From G965267425 sp965267425 (lineage in GTDB: Bacteria > Bacteroidota > Bacteroidia > Flavobacteriales_E > Vicingaceae), in contig OZ253959.1 of NCBI GenBank assembly GCA_965267425.1, positions 2,976,001-3,040,000 of the forward strand: a stretch of 64,000 nucleotides of DNA, in the 5' to 3' direction. A program made the translations under genes and the position numbers. This document shows, in pieces, positions 62,924-64,000 of this stretch (position 1 is the stretch's first letter; each line of letters starts with the position of its first letter). The notes under the pieces are model-generated. The model worked only from the letters and a program-made list of their open reading frames with translations, did not search any database and was not told where the DNA came from.

Positions 62924-63751
62924 ATGACAATAACAGCATCTGACGTAAATCGACTCCGAAAACAAACTGGAGCCGGCATGATGGATTGTAAAAAAGCACT
63001 AACCGAAGCGGAAGGTGATTTTGAAAAGGCAATTGACATATTGAGAAAGAAAGGTCAAAAAGTTGCTGCCAAAAGAAGTGATAGAGAAGCTGGGGAAGGA
63101 TTGGTAATTGCCAAGACCAATGACAACAAAACTGGAGTATTGGTGATGTTAAATTGTGAAACGGATTTTGTAGCAAAAAATGAAGAATTTGGAGCTTTGG
63201 CTAATGAAATTGTTGACATGGCATTACAAAATGAAGTTTCAAATGCTGACGAATTGAAAAGCCTTAAGATGTCCAATGGCTTAACTATTTCTGAAAAAAT
63301 CACTGAAGAAATTGGGAAGATTGGTGAGAAAATTGACTTAGGTGGATTCGAAAAAATCAATTCCGAATATATCTATGCATACAACCACCCAGGAAACAGA
63401 TTGGCTTCAATGGTTGGGATGAACCAGAATAGTGATGAAGTTGAGGATGCAGGAAAAAATGTTGCCATGCAAGTTGCTGCAATGAACCCAGTTGCCCTGG
63501 ATAAGGATAGCGTGAGTCAAGATGTTATTGACAGAGAATTGGCAGTTGGAAAAGAGCAAGCGTTGAATGAAGGGAAGCCTGAAAATATGGTTGAAAAAAT
63601 TGCGCAAGGAAAACTGAACAAATTTTTCAAAGAAAACACTCTTTTAAATCAGGATTACATTAAGGAATCCAAACAATCTGTTCAGAATTATTTGAAGTCA
63701 GTTCATCCAGACTTACGAATAACAGAATATAAAAGATTAGCTTTAAGTTAA
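62924..63751 (+). CDS. tsf: Elongation factor Ts
   Basis: This 275-residue guanine-nucleotide exchange factor for EF-Tu has an N-terminal UBA-like domain 'DVNRLRKQTGAGMMDCKKAL' and the TDFVAKN signature at residues 80-86. The two core domains end with 'LLNQDYIKESKQSVQNYL'. It is cotranscribed with rpsB and ends 10 bases before the terminator hairpin. Confidence 0.97.
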   Translation: MTITASDVNRLRKQTGAGMMDCKKALTEAEGDFEKAIDILRKKGQKVAAKRSDREAGEGLVIAKTNDNKTGVLVMLNCETDFVAKNEEFGALANEIVDMALQNEVSNADELKSLKMSNGLTISEKITEEIGKIGEKIDLGGFEKINSEYIYAYNHPGNRLASMVGMNQNSDEVEDAGKNVAMQVAAMNPVALDKDSVSQDVIDRELAVGKEQALNEGKPENMVEKIAQGKLNKFFKENTLLNQDYIKESKQSVQNYLKSVHPDLRITEYKRLALS

Positions 63752-63761
63752 AAAAATGAAG

Positions 63762-63789
63762 AAGGAGAGTTTAAACTCTCCTTTTTTTT
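63762..63789 (+). terminator. Rho-independent terminator after tsf
   Basis: GGAGAGTTT at 63764-63772 is the reverse complement of AAACTCTCC at 63773-63781, extended by AA/TT, and is directly followed by eight T (63782-63789). It would end rpsB-tsf transcription before pyrH. This is the clearest intrinsic terminator in the window. Confidence 0.83.
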
Positions 63790-63823
63790 ATTTCAAAATT
63801 CTAACTTTAGCAAAACATTATTG

Positions 63824-64000
63824 ATGAAATACAAAAGAATATTACTCAAACTGAGTGGTGAGGCCCTTATGGGTGAAAAGTCATTCGGAATAGATTACAA
63901 CAGACTTTCAAAATATGCGGTTGAGATAAAAGAAGCTTCTGAAGCGGGCATAGAGGTAGCTGTAGTCATTGGTGGTGGTAATATTTATAGAGGAATACAA
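63824..64000 (+). CDS. pyrH: UMP kinase, 3'-truncated by window edge
   Basis: Only the first 59 codons are visible. They read as an amino acid kinase start: 'YKRILLKLSGEALMGEKSFGID' and 'VAVVIGGGNIYRG', which match PyrH, the UMP-specific kinase of pyrimidine synthesis. tsf-pyrH order is common in bacteria. A near-consensus -7 (TAACTTTA at 63802-63809) lies between the terminator and the ATG. Confidence 0.93.
   Translation, partial: MKYKRILLKLSGEALMGEKSFGIDYNRLSKYAVEIKEASEAGIEVAVVIGGGNIYRGIQ

Noticed and set aside
1..64000. tRNA, rRNA, CRISPR array, insertion sequence, prophage or plasmid origin
   Set aside because: Scanning showed no cloverleaf-like sequence, transposase, integrase, or phage gene. 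The window appears to be core chromosome.

Overview
The window looks like the chromosome of a low-GC, gliding/T9SS-type Bacteroidetes, most likely of the order Flavobacteriales. The evidence is: type IX secretion sorting domains (one type A, two type B); a PorP/SprF outer-membrane protein and a PorW/SprE-like lipoprotein; the Bacteroidetes families DUF4296, DUF349 and head-GIN DUF2807; an ATP synthase operon without atpD and atpC; and promoters of the Bacteroidetes form TTG-N19-23-TAnnTTTG. No rRNA, tRNA, CRISPR array, insertion sequence or prophage was seen, and no gene-free stretch exceeds 300 bases. Coding density is very high, with many 4-32 base overlaps.

Layout. 1-8 kb: end of a Na/phosphate symporter, a lipoprotein, a LuxE-like enzyme, tyrS with a small secreted protein, an SDR enzyme, a DUF4296 lipoprotein and a Cu/Zn-type efflux permease fused to an HMA domain. 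8-16.8 kb, leftward: PorW/SprE TPR lipoprotein, bactofilin, AtpZ, an AtpI-like protein, then atpB-E-F-H-A-G. 16.9-25 kb, rightward: M23 peptidase, GH3 enzyme, two paralogous secreted von Willebrand A proteins, rseP, a head-GIN protein and a HisC-like aminotransferase. 25-31.6 kb: Prc-type protease, alpha/beta hydrolase, fused alpha-ketoacid dehydrogenase E1, and the divergent dps/oxyR pair. 31.6-39 kb: T9SS type A cargo, DUF349 protein, DUF547 protein with a TIGR04283-like glycosyltransferase, two secreted unknowns, aldo/keto reductase and RidA. 39.4-45 kb: ileS, a DksA-like protein, lspA, and asd on the other strand. 45-56.4 kb is a T9SS surface-protein region: a lipoprotein, a lamin-tail type B cargo, and an operon of a 2158-residue adhesin with 20 Ig-like repeats followed 3 bases later by a PorP/SprF protein with a C-terminal SPOR domain. 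56.5-64 kb: kdsB, dprA, gdhA, kbl, and the translation cluster rplM-rpsI-rpsB-tsf-pyrH, with pyrH cut by the window end.

Themes. Three loci serve the T9SS and the cell surface: PorW/SprE, the adhesin/PorP operon, and the type A and B cargo proteins. The most unusual items are the adhesin with its PorP-SPOR fusion, the two DUF1573-like/VWA proteins, the perfect hairpin between atpE and atpF, the translational overlap between bactofilin and the ATP-synthase assembly gene, and the dps-oxyR intergenic inverted repeat. All functional calls rest on motif reading without database searches.
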